Shown here piece after piece: positions 6,653 through 13,724 of a stretch of 13,837 nucleotides of DNA. A model generated the notes under the pieces. It was not told where the DNA came from. It saw only the letters and a list, made by a program, of their open reading frames with translations, and made no database searches. The position numbers and the translations under genes were made by a program. Every line of letters begins with the position of its first letter. Position 1 is the first letter of the stretch. This DNA comes from a bacterium (GTDB lineage Bacteria; UBP14; UBA6098; 4484-93). The DNA is taken from NCBI GenBank assembly GCA_021158465.1, contig JAGGUN010000004.1, positions 1 through 13,837 of the forward strand, read 5' to 3'.

Positions 6653-7333
6653 ATGCTCATTCACCTTGAGAGGGCAACCAAAATATACCTTCTCGGCAAC
6701 GAGAAGATATACGGATTAAGGGATGTAAATCTCTCCATCGAGAAAGGAGAGTATGTCTCTGTTATGGGACCTTCTGGTTCTGGGAAATCGACGATGCTTA
6801 ACATCCTCGGTTTCCTCGATAAATTGACCTCAGGAAGGTACATTTTTAACGGTGAGGATGTTTCCTCTTTGTCTGAGGAGAAACTTGCTTTCTATCGGAA
6901 TCGGACGGTAGGATTCATTTTCCAGACATTCAATCTCCTGCCGAGGATGACGGCGCTTGGCAATGTGGAGCTTCCGCTCATCTACCGTGGCGTGAGAAGG
7001 GATGTAAGACTTAGATCTGCTCGCAGCGCACTTGCCTCCGTTGGTCTTTCCAAGAGGATGTATCATAGACCGAATGAGCTTTCCGGTGGTGAGCGACAGA
7101 GGGTAGCAATTGCCAGAGCGATTGTCGGCTCTCCAAGTATGATTCTGGCTGATGAGCCAACGGGAAACTTGGACCAAGCAACAGGTGAGGAGATAATCCA
7201 GATACTTGATTCCCTCCACGATGCAGGAAACACGATAATCCTTGTCACCCACGAAGAATCCGTTGCAAGGCATGCAGACAGGATAATAAGGCTTCGTGAT
7301 GGCAGGGTTGAGTCCGATGAGAGGATACGATGA
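6653..7333 (+). CDS. MacB/LolD-type ABC transporter ATP-binding protein
   Basis: This is a 226-residue nucleotide-binding subunit that powers the permease encoded next. Walker A is GPSGSGKST (39-47), the Q-loop is Gln91, the signature is LSGGERQRVAIARA (143-156), Walker B is MILADEPTGNLD and the switch histidine is His200 in LVTHE. The GSGKSTMLNILGFLD and ADEPTGNLD wording is typical of the MacB/LolD/FtsE branch. The open frame extends upstream into the adaptor gene, but the ATG at 6653 begins the normal family N-terminus (MLIHLERATKIY). GGGG at 6641-6644 lies 8 bases before that ATG. The stop overlaps the permease start as ATGA. Unlike E. coli MacB, ATPase and permease are separate genes here, as in many bacteria. 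The transported substrate cannot be read from the ATPase. Confidence 0.93.
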   Translation: MLIHLERATKIYLLGNEKIYGLRDVNLSIEKGEYVSVMGPSGSGKSTMLNILGFLDKLTSGRYIFNGEDVSSLSEEKLAFYRNRTVGFIFQTFNLLPRMTALGNVELPLIYRGVRRDVRLRSARSALASVGLSKRMYHRPNELSGGERQRVAIARAIVGSPSMILADEPTGNLDQATGEEIIQILDSLHDAGNTIILVTHEESVARHADRIIRLRDGRVESDERIR

Positions 7334-8559
7334 GGTACGCTGGTGTGAGAGAAAGCTTTAGAACGGCTATCTCTTCCTTGCGTGTGAGAAGAACGAGAGC
7401 GTTCTTAACCATACTGGGCATCGTTATAGGTGTTGCAACTGTTATCGCCATTGTTTCGTTCATCGCGGGACTTGATAGGGCTGTTGAGAAGGAGTTTGCA
7501 AGTATCGGTTCAGATGTTCTCTATATTGGCAAGTACCCATGGATATGGACAGGAAAATGGTATGATTACCGGCGTCGCCCGAATATCACTGTTGATATTG
7601 CAGACAGACTAAGGGAGCGGCTAACCTATGCCGAATATGTCGTTCCCGAGATAACCGAGAACGGTAGTGTAAGCTACCGGTCGACAACGGTAGAGGATGT
7701 TAATATTGTTGGCACAAGCCAAGACTATATCTACATTGAGAATGCGGAGGTGAAAATGGGGAGGTTTCTCTCGGAGATAGAGAATGCTCGTAAGCGACAT
7801 TCTGTTGTGCTTGGTTGGGGTCTGTTCGACGCGTTCGGTTCTGACCAGGGGATAGTCGGCAAGCGAGTCTATATAAACGGCAGACCGTTCAAGGTGGTAG
7901 GGGTTCTCGCCAGGCGAGGTAGGGCGTTCGGACGGGAAAGGGATAATATGGTTTACATCCCGATAAAAACCTTGCTTAAATATGCCAAACACAGGCAGAG
8001 GAGGTCTGTGAACATTTGTGTCAAGGGTAGGAGCATTGAGGAGATTGGGCTTCTCCGTGAAGAGGTTATCTCTGCGATGAGGGTCATTAGGGGCTTGAAG
8101 GGATACGAAGAGAACGACTTCTCGATAAATGAGATGAGCCAGCTCTTAGATATGTACGCCTCGCAGACGAAGAATATCTACCTCGCAATGGTTTTGATTG
8201 GTGCGCTTTCTCTGCTTGTTGGTGGTGTTGGTGTGATGAATATAATGCTGGTTTCTGTTACCGAGCGGACGAGGGAAATCGGGGTCAGGAAGGCGCTTGG
8301 TGCAAGAAGGCGTGATATTCTCACTCAATTCTTGATAGAGGCTCTTGTCCTGTGCTGGGTTGGTGGTGTCATCGGGATAATGCTCGGTTTCCTGCTACCG
8401 TTCCTGGTTTCTGTTGCAACGGAATTCCCGTTTGCTTTTTCTGTTAAAGCTGTTGCAGTTGGTTTTCTCTTTACAACGGGGGTGGCTATCTTCTTCGGGA
8501 TGTATCCCGCGGCAAAGGCTGCAAAGAAGGACCCTATATACGCTTTAAGATATGAGTAG
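7330..8559 (+). CDS. MacB-type ABC transporter permease (FtsX family)
   Basis: This is a 409-residue inner-membrane permease of the MacB/FtsX fold. Transmembrane helix 1 lies at about 24-46 and a periplasmic MacB_PCD-type domain at about 47-275. Three more helices follow at about 282-306, 331-360 and 372-395. The conserved cytoplasmic loop TERTREIGVRKALGARRRDI sits at 311-330, and the C-terminus YPAAKAAKKDPIYALRYE is the family ending. These type VII ABC systems act by mechanotransmission, pushing substrates from the periplasm through a MacA adaptor rather than across the inner membrane. The start overlaps the ATPase stop by 4 bases and the end overlaps the barrel gene by 8 bases, so the units are translationally coupled. 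The substrate (macrolide, lipid, peptide or siderophore) is not predictable. Confidence 0.92.
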   Translation: MRYAGVRESFRTAISSLRVRRTRAFLTILGIVIGVATVIAIVSFIAGLDRAVEKEFASIGSDVLYIGKYPWIWTGKWYDYRRRPNITVDIADRLRERLTYAEYVVPEITENGSVSYRSTTVEDVNIVGTSQDYIYIENAEVKMGRFLSEIENARKRHSVVLGWGLFDAFGSDQGIVGKRVYINGRPFKVVGVLARRGRAFGRERDNMVYIPIKTLLKYAKHRQRRSVNICVKGRSIEEIGLLREEVISAMRVIRGLKGYEENDFSINEMSQLLDMYASQTKNIYLAMVLIGALSLLVGGVGVMNIMLVSVTERTREIGVRKALGARRRDILTQFLIEALVLCWVGGVIGIMLGFLLPFLVSVATEFPFAFSVKAVAVGFLFTTGVAIFFGMYPAAKAAKKDPIYALRYE

Positions 8560-9175
8560 GCTACTAACGGTTTCCCAGGTGCTCCTCCTTATATTTCTCT
8601 CCGTGGGGATTGTTTTCTCTGACGGGCTGGATGGACGGATTCGAGCGTTTTACCTACCGAGTTTCTCTGTATATGATAGAGGGTCTGGTGTCTCTGGGCT
8701 TGTAACCTCGCATGACTTCTACGATAATCCGAGCCTCGGCGGGGAGCTATTATACAACTGTGGGGTTTTCTCTGTTGGGTTTTCCGGTGATGTTTTTTGG
8801 GGTGATGAGAAGCCAAATGAAAGCCAGGACTCCTACTTCCGTGGGGTAAGTTTCTCTTTTAAGGGGATATACAATTTCGAGATGACCGAGAGTGGAGAAC
8901 TTGTTATGCCGATAGCGATTTCGTTAGGGGTGGGGTTTGGGAGGCTTACCTATCGGGCTCCCTTTGTAGAGAGGAGGTTCGATGCTACATCACCACTTCT
9001 GGGGCTTGAGCTGGGCGTTGAGAAGTTCTTTTACCCCTGGCTTGCCATCGGTGGCAGTCTTGGGTATAATTTTCTTGAGTACAGTATGAAAGAACCATCC
9101 GGGGAAATATTTCCGGATGTTAATCTCTCTGCTGTTAGCATCGGTCTCGTAGTGAGAGGTAGGGTAAAGTTTTAG
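8552..9175 (+). CDS. Small outer-membrane beta-barrel protein (unassigned family)
   Basis: This 207-residue protein has a signal peptide at about residues 1-23 (LLLIFLSVGIVFS core). The mature part of about 184 residues is built of alternating hydrophobic and polar strands rich in Gly, Tyr and Phe, such as FSVGFSGDVFWG, IAISLGVGFGRLTYRA, LAIGGSLGYNFLEY and VSIGLVVRGRVKF. It ends in Phe, the usual C-terminal signal for BAM-dependent insertion. Size suits an eight-stranded barrel of the OmpX/OmpW or OprG class, but I cannot place it in a named family. The ATG lies inside the last codons of the MacB-like permease (8-base overlap) with no good ribosome-binding site, so translation is probably coupled. 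It is not TolC-like: too short and without coiled-coil repeats. A role with the transporter is inferred from position only. Confidence 0.75.
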   Translation: MSRLLTVSQVLLLIFLSVGIVFSDGLDGRIRAFYLPSFSVYDRGSGVSGLVTSHDFYDNPSLGGELLYNCGVFSVGFSGDVFWGDEKPNESQDSYFRGVSFSFKGIYNFEMTESGELVMPIAISLGVGFGRLTYRAPFVERRFDATSPLLGLELGVEKFFYPWLAIGGSLGYNFLEYSMKEPSGEIFPDVNLSAVSIGLVVRGRVKF

Positions 9176-9193
9176 AGTAATAGAGGAGGGTAT

Positions 9194-9391
9194 ATGGACA
9201 AGGAGTTATCGATAGCGGCTTCTATCCTCGCTTGCTCCTATAACCTTATCAGGGGGTTCAGCAAGATAGACAAACCTGGTGGCAGGGATTTTATAATCAA
9301 CAGGAGGAGCGTCTGGGAGGACTTTCGGGCTTTTTACAAGATGCTCCTTGAGGCTCAAGAGGATGTAGAAAGCTTCCTTAGCGACTACTGA
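9194..9391 (+). CDS. Small hypothetical protein (65 residues)
   Basis: I do not recognise this protein. It has 65 residues, no signal peptide and no long membrane helix. The first 20 residues (ELSIAASILACSYNLIRGFS) could form an amphipathic or weakly hydrophobic helix. A short basic stretch near 31-38 (RDFIINRR) follows, then an acidic and aromatic helix-like C-terminus (WEDFRAFYKM, LLEAQEDVESFLSDY). It looks real: AGGAGG at 9184-9189 sits 4 bases before the ATG, stronger than the sites of its neighbours. It begins 18 bases after the barrel gene and its stop lies one base before the TTG of the flippase gene, which has no site of its own. Its translation may therefore drive that of the flippase. 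No function is proposed. Confidence 0.6.
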   Translation: MDKELSIAASILACSYNLIRGFSKIDKPGGRDFIINRRSVWEDFRAFYKMLLEAQEDVESFLSDY

Positions 9392-9392
9392 T

Positions 9393-10958
9393 TTGGGTGA
9401 AACAAAAAAGGCATCTCTTCTATTTTCTGCTGGTGGGATCACAGTCTGTCGTGTGGTAGCGAAAGGGCTTGCGCTTTACAAGCAGATATTAATCGCTTCC
9501 CTTTTCGGTGCGACCCGTCTTGCTGATAGCTTCTTCGTTGCCACAACAATCCCCGAGATGCTGCTCGGTATCCTCGGCATAAACACATTCCGTGGGGTTG
9601 CTACATCTGTATTTGCCCATCTTGATGCGAGGGGTAAGCAGGAGGAGGTACAGCGTCTATTCTCCTCCCTGTTCAACTTCATTCTGATATTGACAGGGGT
9701 CATTGCATCTCTTGCTGTGGTCTTTGCACCGGTGATAGTTAGCATCATTGCGCCGGGTTTTTCTATGGCAGATAGGGAGATTACTGTAAAGATTACTCGG
9801 ATTGCCCTTCCTGTTCTTGTGTTTCTGGGGCTTGCAAGCTTCATCTCTTCTGTCTTGAACGCTTTCCATAGATTCTTTGTCCCTGCGTTGATGCAGGTAG
9901 TCTTGAACGCCGTGATGGTAATCTTCATCCTTGTTTTTCACACTCGTTTTGGCATATACGCTGTTGCTTGGGGTTTCTTGTCTGGACATCTTGCATCGCT
10001 TGCTATTCAACTTCCTTCTCTCAGGAAGTTGGGGCTTGGTGTATCCACTGTTTTTGTGCCTTTCGACCCGCTGATTAGGAAAAGCTTATTACTTGCTCTT
10101 CCGCTGTTCGTTTCGATGTTTGCTGCACAACTTTCCAACTTCTCTGTGAAGTTTTTGGGGTCTTTTCTTTCGGGAGGGAAGATTTCTGCCTTGAGCTACA
10201 GCGGATTCCTTATGTCAGCCGTCATTGTTCTTGCAGCCGAGCCTTTCTTGATTGTTCTTATGCCTCGTTTTGCCAATCAGGTCGCTCTTGACAGGCTTGA
10301 TGCGATGAGGAGTGAGCTGGTAAAATCTGTTAAGATGTTTATCCTCCTCTTTTCCCCTCTCTCTGTTTGGTTCCTGCTTCTTTCTTTTCCTATTGTTCGT
10401 TTACTTTTCCAAAGAGGCGTGTTTACATCGGAGGCGACGGCTATTACATCCACAGTATTAGCTATCCTATCGCTCAGGCTCTTGCCCAGTGTGCTTTCGC
10501 TCCTTTTTGTTAGGGTATTTCTTGCTATTCAGAGGACTACTCCTGTTATGTGGGTCAATCTATCTACATCTATCGTTCAGATCTTCCTGAACTTCATCTT
10601 GGTGAGCAGTCTCGATGTGGAGGGGCTCGCCATTGCCGATGTTGCCGCTGCTGTGTTTCAGATGATTCTCTTCTGGCGTCTCGTTGATTCTTCCGTTAAC
10701 TTCTGCAAGGGAAGTCGGTTTATCCCGTTTCTCGGGAAGGTTATTCTTGCAACTTCCATTTTGGGGGTAGGGGTAAGATTCTTTCTCGATCTTGCTGGGC
10801 GTGTATCTTCCCCAGAGACCGCAGCAGGTTCAACTATTGCAATCCTTGGCTCCCTTCTCTTCGGGCTGATTATCTACTTGACCGCCTCATTTGTGCTTAA
10901 GATAAAGGAAAGCTGGGAGGTTATTCGCAGTTTAAAGTCTGTTTTCTTTCGATCTTAA
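9393..10958 (+). CDS. MurJ/MviN-family lipid flippase (MOP superfamily), diverged
   Basis: This is a 521-residue integral membrane protein with hydrophobic helices along its whole length, as in the 14-helix MurJ fold. The GATRLADSFFVATTIPEMLL stretch (39-58), APGF (120-123) and LLFQRGVFTSEAT (337-349) align with MurJ. E. coli MurJ flips lipid II for peptidoglycan synthesis using cavity arginines. By eye Arg18 is kept here as Arg20 and Asp39 as Asp45. Arg24 becomes Lys30, Arg52 becomes Leu58, and Arg270 and Glu273 become Phe272 and Ser275. It may therefore be a MurJ-like exporter of another polyprenyl-linked glycan, so I assign no symbol. The TTG at 9393 is the first start after an in-frame stop at 9366 and has no Shine-Dalgarno site. 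It starts one base after the small gene and converges on the response regulator with 7 bases between stops. Confidence 0.85.
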   Translation: MGETKKASLLFSAGGITVCRVVAKGLALYKQILIASLFGATRLADSFFVATTIPEMLLGILGINTFRGVATSVFAHLDARGKQEEVQRLFSSLFNFILILTGVIASLAVVFAPVIVSIIAPGFSMADREITVKITRIALPVLVFLGLASFISSVLNAFHRFFVPALMQVVLNAVMVIFILVFHTRFGIYAVAWGFLSGHLASLAIQLPSLRKLGLGVSTVFVPFDPLIRKSLLLALPLFVSMFAAQLSNFSVKFLGSFLSGGKISALSYSGFLMSAVIVLAAEPFLIVLMPRFANQVALDRLDAMRSELVKSVKMFILLFSPLSVWFLLLSFPIVRLLFQRGVFTSEATAITSTVLAILSLRLLPSVLSLLFVRVFLAIQRTTPVMWVNLSTSIVQIFLNFILVSSLDVEGLAIADVAAAVFQMILFWRLVDSSVNFCKGSRFIPFLGKVILATSILGVGVRFFLDLAGRVSSPETAAGSTIAILGSLLFGLIIYLTASFVLKIKESWEVIRSLKSVFFRS

Positions 10959-10965
10959 CGGGGGC

Positions 10966-11910
10966 TTACTGAATGACGAGTTTTAGGAGTTTGAGGATGT
11001 CCTTATCCCACCAGCCTTTTCTGGTTTCCTCCTCTAATATCTGGATAGCCTCGCTCGGTGTATATCTTTTCCGATATGGTCTGTCGGTGGTAAGGGCATC
11101 GTAGACATCGGATAGGGAGATAATCCTTGTGTACACCGAAATCTCATCTCTACTTTTTCCGTTTGGGTATCCGGAGCCGTCCAGATGCTCGTGGTGTGAT
11201 TCGATAATGTCGAGTAGCTCTTCGGATGACGGCAAGCTCTCACATATCTGCCGACCAATGACCGGATGTTGCTTTACTATCTTCCATTCAGTAGGTTCGA
11301 GTCTGCCTGGCTTCCGCAGTATGGTGTCACTTATACCTATCTTCCCTATGTCATGCAGGTCTGCAGCCCAACTGAGGAGCTTTATCTCATCCTCTTTTAG
11401 CTTCATTCTATCGGCAATCTTTCTGGCAATCCTTCCAACTCTTTCTGAGTGCCCGTGTGTGTAAGGGTCCTTTGCCTCTACCGTTCTGGCGAGAGTAACA
11501 AGCACCTTCTCCATCCCAACGAGCTCGTCGTTTAGCCTCTTCTGCTTAAGGAGGGAGCGTATCCTTACTCCCAAAAGCTTCATGTTGAACGGCTTGGTGA
11601 AGAAGTCGTCGGCTCCTATCTCGAACGCCCGGATATTGTTCTCTAAGTCCTTAAGTCCAGTAATAAAGACAATAGGTATCCTTCGCGTCTTTTCATCTCC
11701 TTTGAGTTTTTCTGCCACCTTATATCCGTCCATACCAGGCATCATTATGTCGAGCATTACAAGGTCGGGTGAGTACATTTCGACCTTCTTCAGAGCATCT
11801 TCGCCGTTTGTGGAGGTTATGACATTGTAGCCTAAGGATATGACAATCCGCTTGAGCAACTCTATGTTTACCTGCTGATCATCAACTACAAGAATGAGTG
11901 GCTTTTTCAA
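10966..11910 (-). CDS. Response regulator with HD-GYP domain (probable cyclic-di-GMP phosphodiesterase)
   Basis: This 314-residue RpfG-like protein has a receiver domain at about 1-122: Asp10, Asp11, phosphoacceptor Asp54 in MLDIMMPG, Thr84 and Lys106 in TKPF. A linker helix leads to an HD-GYP domain at about 130-314. The metal and signature residues are visible: HGHSERV (152-158), HDIGKIG (186-192), His215 in KQHP, His239-His240 in ESHHEHLDGSGYP (GYP at 247-249) and Asp268 in SLSDVYDALTT. HD-GYP proteins usually cut cyclic-di-GMP to pGpG or GMP, and the intact motif suggests activity. The TTG at 11910 is chosen because AAGGAG at 11922-11917 precedes it by 6 bases and MKKPLILVVDD is a normal receiver start. 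It lies 38 bases after the hybrid kinase, its likely partner. A perfect hairpin abuts its ribosome-binding site. Confidence 0.93.
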   Translation of the reverse strand: MKKPLILVVDDQQVNIELLKRIVISLGYNVITSTNGEDALKKVEMYSPDLVMLDIMMPGMDGYKVAEKLKGDEKTRRIPIVFITGLKDLENNIRAFEIGADDFFTKPFNMKLLGVRIRSLLKQKRLNDELVGMEKVLVTLARTVEAKDPYTHGHSERVGRIARKIADRMKLKEDEIKLLSWAADLHDIGKIGISDTILRKPGRLEPTEWKIVKQHPVIGRQICESLPSSEELLDIIESHHEHLDGSGYPNGKSRDEISVYTRIISLSDVYDALTTDRPYRKRYTPSEAIQILEEETRKGWWDKDILKLLKLVIQ

Positions 11911-11922
11911 CTTCCTCTCCTT

Positions 11923-11939
11923 TGCTTTCCGGGAAAGCA
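11923..11939 (-). promoter_or_regulatory. Perfect hairpin between kinase and regulator genes, touching the regulator's ribosome-binding site
   Basis: TGCTTTCCCGGAAAGCA is an 8-bp inverted repeat around one central base; in RNA it would form a 7-bp stem with a 3-base loop. It starts 9 bases after the kinase stop and ends directly at the AAGGAG of the response regulator. No T-run follows, so it is not an intrinsic terminator. It could tune translation, mark an RNA processing site or be an operator. Confidence 0.5.
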
Positions 11940-11948
11940 GTTTGTCGT

Positions 11949-13688
11949 CTATCCTTCCCCTTTCAATCCCAGTATATTCTCTATTGTCAGGGTTACCTCA
12001 TCCACAAGGAACGGTTTTCGAATGTATCCTTGTGCGCCACTGGCGAGCATCTCCCGGATAGTCTCATCCATCGAGTACCCGGTTAGTATGATGACATTAA
12101 CTTTCTGGTCGATTCTCCTCAGCTGGGCAAGTATTTCCTCTCCGTTTGCATCTGGGAGGGTAATATCGAGCATCACAAGGTCGATTTTATCCCTCTTTTT
12201 GCTGAAAAGCTCGATTCCGCTTCCTCCATCCGGTGCCAGAAATACCTCGAACCCCTGCCTGACTAAGATCTTCTCGAGAACGGTTCTCGTGCCAGCAGAA
12301 TCGTCGATTATGAGTATGTTCCCGCGGGCTGCCGATCGCCTATTGCTTTCCATTTCAAACTCTGGTATCGGGAAATACATCCTGACGGCTGTTCCCTCGT
12401 TTTCCTTCGACTGAATGTTCAGGTATCCCCTGTGGTATCGCGCTACGGCGGATACGAGCGTCAGACCGAGTCCGAACCTGCTCTCTTTTGAGAAAAACGG
12501 GCTCACTACAGCATCTATCTCATTCTCAGGGATTCCATTTCCTGTATCCTCTACGCTTAGAACGATATAATTCCCCGCAGCAGGGCGCTTCTTTCCCTTC
12601 TCCTCCACCTGGGTGACTTCAGTTCTTATCGTGAGTGTTCCACCTCCTCGCATCGCCTCCACAGCATTCTCTATTAAATGGAGCAGGGCATATTTCAACT
12701 CCGTTGAACTTCCAATAATATTATTTATCGGATGAGCAAGCTCCAGCTTAATCTTGATATCGGAAGGGATGTTCCCCCTCTTTAGCGATATCGCTTCTTT
12801 TACAATATCGTTTAGGTTCACCAGAGAGAAATTTTCTTTGAAGTTGGAAGCATAAGCGATTATCTTCTTTATCAGTTCGCTTGCTCCCTTTGCTGAGCTC
12901 TCTATGGTGTCAACCATCCTGTATAGCTCTGTGTCCTTGTCGATGTCGGCTTTTAGGTAAGATGTATACCCAAGTATTCCCACTAAGAAGTTGTTTAGCT
13001 CATGGGCGAGCGAGCTTGCTACGAGTCCGAGGGTTGCTATCCGTGTAGCGGTAGCGGTATCTCCTGATTCCAGCTCACGGCAGACCATACTGAACAGCCT
13101 ATTGTTACCATGAACACTGCAGTTGAGAGTGACATCGTATCCATATATATTCCCTGAAACTCCTTGAAGGTGAAGCTTAAACTGCTCACCACCACCTTTT
13201 ATACACTCTGAAAGCCTGTCGAAAAACGGTCTCCTGTCCTGCGGCAGGATGATCTCCTGTATAGTGAGTTTTCCCCTCTCATAACCGAGCTTCCTGTAAA
13301 ACTGCTCGTTTGTAAAGATTATCTCACCCTTTTCAGTAAAGATAATCAGTATCTCCTTAAGCCCTCTGCAAGGGCAGAACTCGACGAGTTTTTCTGTTAT
13401 ATTCTCGAACAGGAACAGATAATGTCCCCCCTCTGATGAAAGTAGCCGTCCACAGAAATAGGAACCGGTTTTATCTACAAACTCCCAGGAACTCCCCTGT
13501 GGTAGAGAACCTATCATGTCCCAGGGACAATCCCTTCTCTCCTTAAAGAAGAGTGAACAGAGGTCCCTTCCTTTGGTGTTCCCGAGAGATTTTTCGGCTT
13601 TTCTGTTCTGCCAGACTACCTTACCCTTACCGTCGACATCGAAGGCATAGAGAGGCAATCTATTGAATAACTCCTCATCGAGATTCAT
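11949..13688 (-). CDS. Soluble PAS hybrid sensor histidine kinase (PAS-PAS-HisKA-HATPase-REC)
   Basis: This is a 579-residue cytoplasmic kinase without membrane segments. Two PAS-like sensor regions lie at about 8-100 and 108-205, the second with IIFTNEQFYRKLGYERG. The dimerisation/phosphoacceptor domain holds His229 in SLAHELNNFL. The ATPase domain shows the N-box LIENAVEAM (338-346), DTGNGIP (381-387) and RFGLGLTL (404-411). A C-terminal receiver spans about 456-575, with Asp462-Asp463, phosphoacceptor Asp508 in MLDITLPD, Thr536 and Lys558. No HPt domain is present, so the phosphate path to the downstream REC-HD-GYP protein may be direct or use a separate HPt. The sensor part has Cys44, Cys54, Cys105 and Cys107 (FCPCRG), possible ligand or redox sites. 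The ATG at 13688 has only a weak GAAG before it, consistent with the leaderless promoter proposed. The signal is unknown. Confidence 0.92.
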   Translation of the reverse strand: MNLDEELFNRLPLYAFDVDGKGKVVWQNRKAEKSLGNTKGRDLCSLFFKERRDCPWDMIGSLPQGSSWEFVDKTGSYFCGRLLSSEGGHYLFLFENITEKLVEFCPCRGLKEILIIFTEKGEIIFTNEQFYRKLGYERGKLTIQEIILPQDRRPFFDRLSECIKGGGEQFKLHLQGVSGNIYGYDVTLNCSVHGNNRLFSMVCRELESGDTATATRIATLGLVASSLAHELNNFLVGILGYTSYLKADIDKDTELYRMVDTIESSAKGASELIKKIIAYASNFKENFSLVNLNDIVKEAISLKRGNIPSDIKIKLELAHPINNIIGSSTELKYALLHLIENAVEAMRGGGTLTIRTEVTQVEEKGKKRPAAGNYIVLSVEDTGNGIPENEIDAVVSPFFSKESRFGLGLTLVSAVARYHRGYLNIQSKENEGTAVRMYFPIPEFEMESNRRSAARGNILIIDDSAGTRTVLEKILVRQGFEVFLAPDGGSGIELFSKKRDKIDLVMLDITLPDANGEEILAQLRRIDQKVNVIILTGYSMDETIREMLASGAQGYIRKPFLVDEVTLTIENILGLKGEG

Positions 13689-13694
13689 TTCTTC

Positions 13695-13722
13695 AATTTA
13701 CTAATTTTTGATGCAATGTCAA
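13695..13722 (-). promoter_or_regulatory. Probable promoter of the histidine kinase, predicting a leaderless transcript
   Basis: The minus strand has TTGACA at 13722-13717, 16 bases, then TAAATT at 13700-13695. The kinase ATG begins 7 bases after the last base of the -10 box, where transcription normally starts. The message would therefore begin at or next to the start codon, which agrees with the poor Shine-Dalgarno sequence. Confidence 0.5.
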
Positions 13723-13724
13723 AT

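Noticed and set aside
5434-8559. Calling the export genes macA and macB as a macrolide pump
   Set aside because: The family covers many substrates, and nothing in the sequence points to macrolides.
9476-10010. Long minus-strand open frames (117 and 150 codons) inside the flippase gene
   Set aside because: Lys/Arg/Thr-rich, no ribosome-binding site, and antisense to a well-supported 14-helix protein.
9393-10958. Naming the flippase murJ outright
   Set aside because: Family similarity is clear but key cavity residues differ, so the lipid II substrate is not supported by the sequence.
11129-11464. Plus-strand 111-codon open frame opposite the HD-GYP domain
   Set aside because: Serine-rich and directly antisense to the catalytic HD-GYP motifs.
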